Both the position numbers and the translations under genes were made by a program. Below are positions 60,733 to 64,000 of a DNA stretch of 64,000 nt, piece by piece. The DNA is from Chloroflexota bacterium (GTDB lineage Bacteria > Chloroflexota > Anaerolineae > UBA4142): contig JACRBM010000058.1 in the NCBI GenBank assembly GCA_016219275.1, positions 141,348 to 205,347 of the forward strand. Direction: 5' to 3'. Within the stretch, counting starts at the first letter, position 1, and every line of letters begins with the position of its first letter. The notes beneath the pieces are model-generated. The model searched no databases and was not told where the DNA came from. It saw only the letters and a list, made by a program, of their open reading frames with translations.

Positions 60733-61716
60733 ATTTGCTAATTCGACACGGTTTTATTTCACTCGTTCTTGCTCGATGCGCCGGCGATAAAAGTGTGTCA
60801 AGAGATTGTTTTCGGGGAGAAGTCTCTCCCCGGCGGGAACGAGCGAAAAATTTGTAAGGGCGTGCTCCGCACGCTTATCGCGGCAAATTTTTCTGCGTGT
60901 TCCCGCACCCCTCTCTGGAAATGCCACCTCGGTTTTTCTCCACACCCCTTTGTCGGGCAATCGTGTCTCTTCTCTTCTCAAAGGTCATTCCTGCTTGCGC
61001 TCGAATGTTTCCTTTGATGTTGTGCTGTAGCTGTGCTGGTTGTTCCTCGCGCTGGAACGATGAACGCGGCGGGGGGGATCGCACGGAACGCGCGCGGCAA
61101 GGTCAAGGGGCATCTAAGGATGTTCGAGTTTGGACAAAATTTCTGAACGCGCCCGGCGAATGCCTTGCCTCTTTTCTCCGTCCTCTCTCTGGCTTTTCTT
61201 CTTCGCTTTCCTCTCTGCTCGTATTGCAATGACGGCATTCATGCGGGCGCAGAAATTTCGACCAAACTCAAACCTTGATTTTTCGCCCCTTGACTTGCCG
61301 TGACCTGGCAGACGCTTCTTTTTTCCAAGGTTGCCACGCCCAGTATTGCACTTTGGGTTGATGGTGGACGCGCGCCCGTGCGGAAGGGCAGACAGAAAGC
61401 CTTTGGCTTTCGTGCAAAAAAAACGCACGAAGAAGGGCTTTCACGCAACGCGCTCGCGAAGTTGCAACCCGCGACGGCAACCGTAGATCAATTCTCTGCG
61501 TTCAGAGATCGGGATTGCCAAGAGGGAAACGCGCAAGCAACCCAGCGACGAACAGATCAATCCATTCACACATCCGCAATCGGTTCTGTGTGACCGTCTC
61601 ACTCGTGACAGGAAACGCTAGTACCAGTTAGGCAAAGAGAACGATGCTCCGTTGACTTGTCCGGCATCGCGGCAGACCTGGGAAGCGACGAGAATTCAAC
61701 TTGAGGAGTTTTTGAA
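60733..61716. other. 984-base stretch with no convincing gene
   Basis: All frames here give short, biased peptides. It contains hairpins CGGGGAGA-AGTC-TCTCCCCG (near 60816) and GCGTGC-TCC-GCACGC (near 60862), and long pyrimidine-rich runs (near 61165-61215). It may hold non-coding RNA, a replication or transfer origin, or decayed genes. Confidence 0.6.
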
Positions 61717-62082
61717 ATGGCAGTTTTGAAAAAGCACGGCGCGGAACTCGTGCGCGTGCGCCTGGACCAAGCTGCCCAGGACGATCCCGACATTAAGGGA
61801 CACGTTTACGAGCGCGCGTACATGAGTGACGGTACCGTACTCGAAAAAGTGACGACCCGTTGGCACGGGCGCGCTGCGACGTGTCCGGGCTGGAAGATTC
61901 GCGGCAAGGTCAAGCCGGGCAAATCGCCCGCCGACATCGCCGCGTTTTACGCCGCAAAGGGCTGGGAGGCTACGTTCCTCACAACTCTCTCGCCGTCCAT
62001 CCCGATCTTGCGCGGTGTGCTCGAGAAAAATCAAGAGCAAGTCAAACTGGGTTTGAGCGATCAGACCCAGTTTGTTTTGTAA
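61717..62082 (+). CDS. Hypothetical protein
   Basis: 121 residues (MAVLKKHGAELVRVRLDQAA; WHGRAATCPGWKIRGKVKPG). GAGGAG lies before the ATG. Soluble, no recognised domain; a single Cys. It is the first of four co-oriented genes (61717 to the edge). Confidence 0.75.
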   Translation: MAVLKKHGAELVRVRLDQAAQDDPDIKGHVYERAYMSDGTVLEKVTTRWHGRAATCPGWKIRGKVKPGKSPADIAAFYAAKGWEATFLTTLSPSIPILRGVLEKNQEQVKLGLSDQTQFVL

Positions 62083-62118
62083 GACCAATCCAAATTCACA
62101 CACACTTGAGAGGTTGAA

Positions 62119-62925
62119 ATGTCTGCACGATGGAACTTGCACGATTGGCAGTTAGAACTCGATGCGCTCTGCATGACGTACTGGGGCGAAACGGCGGGAG
62201 TGATCGAGCCGTATTTGCTTCGTCACTACTGGGGTTTATGTCTCTCGCCACAACAGACGTTCGAGACGATTGCGAAAAACCTGGGCTTGGAGTTGGAGTT
62301 GCCTGAAAGTCAGGAGACGTACACCGAGAACGAAAACGCGCCCGCGATGCTAGAGACATCAACGGGCGCAGTTGGGCGCACGCTCAAAGAGACATGCACC
62401 GCGACTTACGGTTGCATTATACCTGCGAAGACCGCGCTGAGTCAAGCCGTACGGACTTTCCGCAAAACCTATCCGCACTACGCGGACAAGGACCGTCTGA
62501 AAACCGCGCGCAAGTTGATTGATGCTGGTGCCGTCCGTCCGGCGAATGACGCGCATACCGCGTTTGACGTGGGCACCCTCGGTCAACCGTTCCACGTCGA
62601 AAACAAAAAATGCTCGTGCGGTGAAAGACACGTTGTCTGCGAACATCGTCTCGCGGTCGTCTTGGTGATGGACGCAGACAAAATCGAAATGGCGCGGCGG
62701 CTGGATGCGAGCGAGCATCACGCCGTCTTGCATGAAGAACAAGACCCTGCCGATGATCCACACGGCGAGCATGGCACGTGGCTGGGAAAATTGATTCACC
62801 AATGCGCCGACAACGAAGTGATGGCGGTCCCGCCCACCGAACCCGGCGAGCGAACCATTTGCCCGCGCTGTCAGCAACCCTACTGCCCGGCGTGCGACGC
62901 GGAGGCGAACGATGCCGCAGGGTAA
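62119..62925 (+). CDS. SWIM-type zinc-finger protein of the mobile element
   Basis: 268 residues. A SWIM-like motif CSCGERHVVCEHRLAVVLV is near residue 165, and a C-terminal CPRCQQPYCPAC zinc ribbon is near 250. The N-terminal half is helical. It overlaps the RadC-like gene by 14 bases. SWIM proteins bind nucleic acid or protein partners; role in the element unknown. Confidence 0.78.
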   Translation: MSARWNLHDWQLELDALCMTYWGETAGVIEPYLLRHYWGLCLSPQQTFETIAKNLGLELELPESQETYTENENAPAMLETSTGAVGRTLKETCTATYGCIIPAKTALSQAVRTFRKTYPHYADKDRLKTARKLIDAGAVRPANDAHTAFDVGTLGQPFHVENKKCSCGERHVVCEHRLAVVLVMDADKIEMARRLDASEHHAVLHEEQDPADDPHGEHGTWLGKLIHQCADNEVMAVPPTEPGERTICPRCQQPYCPACDAEANDAAG

Positions 62926-63892
62926 TCTGTTCGGTGACCGCAATGACGATTTGCCCTTGTTCTCACAAACGCCGATCCGCGTTCAGCAACAAGCGTTTGA
63001 ACCAAATCAAACCCAGGTTGAGCAATCCCGCATGGCAACGTGCGGGATTTGTCTTGATACGGGCTGGGTCAAAGCAGACCCGAAGAAAAAGCCGGTCCTC
63101 TGCAATTGCGCCGCCGGCGATGCCATCCGAGCCAAACGGAAAGAAGCCGAGATGCGTGACGTGCTGGGTGCTTTGCCGGAATCGAAACGGCTTGCACGGA
63201 TCCGCCAAAATTCCCAGGCATACACGGATGAGGAACGCGGCGACGATGCGGTGAAACTCTTGCGTGAGGCGACCGCGCTCGACGTGGTGATCGCCAAGCC
63301 CCAATGGAACGCCCACGAGGTTTTGCAGGTCCTCTTGGGTGTCGGCGATGCCATCCTGCCTGGGCGACTCTTGCAAGAGTTCGGTTCGGTGCGTGAGGTC
63401 GTCCGCGCGAGTGACGGCTATCTGTTGAACGTACGCGGCATGACGGAGCGACGGGTTGCCGCTCTGCGTGCCGCCGTGCGCTTGAACGAACTGGCGCAGG
63501 TGCTCGACGAAACGCCCATTGTCAAATCGCCCGCCGATGCCGCGCAACTGCTGACGGACATGCGCTTGCTTGAGCAAGAAGAAATGCGCGTGGTCTTGTT
63601 CGATACCAAGAACCATGTGCGGCGCATCGTCACCGTCTATCGCGGCTCCTTGCACACGACCGTGATTCGCGTGGCGGAACTGTTCGCCGAAGCCATCCGC
63701 GCGAAAGCCGCTGCGATGATTGTCGCCCACAATCACCCCTCCGGTGATCCATCACCGTCACCAGAAGATGTGGCAGTTACGCGCGAGATCGTCAACGCCG
63801 GCAAACTGCTCGACATTGATGTGCTCGATCATCTAGTCCTGGGCGGCAACAAATTTGTGTCGCTCAAAGAGCGCGGCTTGGGGTTCGGATAA
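62912..63892 (+). CDS. RadC-like JAMM-domain protein with N-terminal zinc-finger region
   Basis: 326 residues. The N-terminus has CGICLDTGWV...LCNC (zinc site) and a helical part. Then comes a helix-hairpin-helix-like block (LLNVRGMTERRVAALRAA) and the RadC MPN/JAMM domain with H273, H275 and D286 (VAHNHPSGDPSPSPED). RadC proteins are common in mobile elements; activity in repair is unproven. Its stop overlaps the next start (TAATG). Confidence 0.9.
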   Translation: MPQGNLFGDRNDDLPLFSQTPIRVQQQAFEPNQTQVEQSRMATCGICLDTGWVKADPKKKPVLCNCAAGDAIRAKRKEAEMRDVLGALPESKRLARIRQNSQAYTDEERGDDAVKLLREATALDVVIAKPQWNAHEVLQVLLGVGDAILPGRLLQEFGSVREVVRASDGYLLNVRGMTERRVAALRAAVRLNELAQVLDETPIVKSPADAAQLLTDMRLLEQEEMRVVLFDTKNHVRRIVTVYRGSLHTTVIRVAELFAEAIRAKAAAMIVAHNHPSGDPSPSPEDVAVTREIVNAGKLLDIDVLDHLVLGGNKFVSLKERGLGFG

Positions 63893-64000
63893 TGAGCGCC
63901 AAGTATCACCCCAACTTGTTCGACAAGTTTCTCCCCAAGGCGGTGCGCGTCTCAAAAGCCTGGTTGCGGAATGCCGACGCGGAAACACGCCGCGCGTTCG
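63892..64000 (+). CDS. Start of a gene cut by the window edge
   Basis: ATG at 63892 overlapping the previous stop opens MSAKYHPNLFDKFLPKAVRV and continues for 36 codons to the edge. Too short to identify. Confidence 0.6.
   Translation, partial: MSAKYHPNLFDKFLPKAVRVSKAWLRNADAETRRAF

Noticed and set aside
61114..61428. 104-residue minus-strand frame in the gene-free stretch
   Set aside because: Lys/Arg-rich low-complexity text with no start signal or domain.

Overview
The window looks like a chromosomal segment of a GC-rich, anaerobic or facultative bacterium. A member of the Chloroflexota, perhaps Anaerolineae-like, fits best. This is inference from gene content (paired HybA/NrfD-type redox modules, anaerobic glycerol-3-phosphate dehydrogenase, a NACHT/formylglycine-enzyme fusion, a SWIM/SNF2 pair) and from the many dispersed palindromic repeats; there is no rRNA or other marker gene to prove it. 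I saw no tRNA, rRNA or CRISPR array.

Layout. (1) 1-15.7 kb, minus strand: respiration and its control. It holds a truncated membrane GAF sensor, two paralogous ferredoxin + NrfD membrane pairs without a catalytic subunit, a PD40 lipoprotein, a NarL-type two-component system whose sensor carries a CxxCH haem motif, two small membrane genes, glpCBA and a thioesterase. (2) 15.9-39.3 kb, mostly plus strand: housekeeping and envelope genes. These are an O-antigen-ligase-like TPR protein, a WecA-type transferase, a nucleotide-sugar dehydrogenase, gmk, yebC-ruvC-ruvA, a BMP-family nucleoside-type ABC transporter, a decayed NACHT-FGE gene, a reverse-transcriptase relic beside an MNT/HepT-type toxin-antitoxin pair, a C39-like/TPR protein and murJ. 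(3) 39.3-51.9 kb, minus strand: an accessory island, visibly poorer in GCGC runs than its surroundings. It encodes five P-loop NTPases in a row (one membrane-anchored, one with an OmpR-type winged helix, one with TPRs), a radical SAM/SPASM maturase, and a separate small operon with a two-TM coiled-coil protein, a 51-aa membrane peptide and a 39-aa peptide ending in IHSTL. This is the best candidate for an undescribed system. (4) 51.9-56.0 kb: a SWIM protein and a SNF2 helicase. (5) 56.3-64.0 kb: the left part of an integrated mobile element, with a tyrosine recombinase, three 97-bp hairpin-rich tandem repeats, a LexA-type DNA-binding protein without a peptidase domain, a LuxR-type membrane regulator, RNase HI, XRE, SWIM and RadC genes. 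Two GAAC-N4-GTTC (SOS-box-like) operators sit at the promoters of the integrase and LuxR genes.

How they work together. The left region suggests electron flow from glycerol-3-phosphate and unknown donors into the quinone pool through membrane FeS/NrfD modules under redox control. The island suggests signal-dependent NTPases coupled to peptide modification by a radical SAM enzyme, by analogy with FxSxx-COOH systems. The right region looks like a damage-inducible integrative element. Several short palindromic repeat families recur across the window, and some have inserted in frame into coding genes (glpA, the FGE gene).
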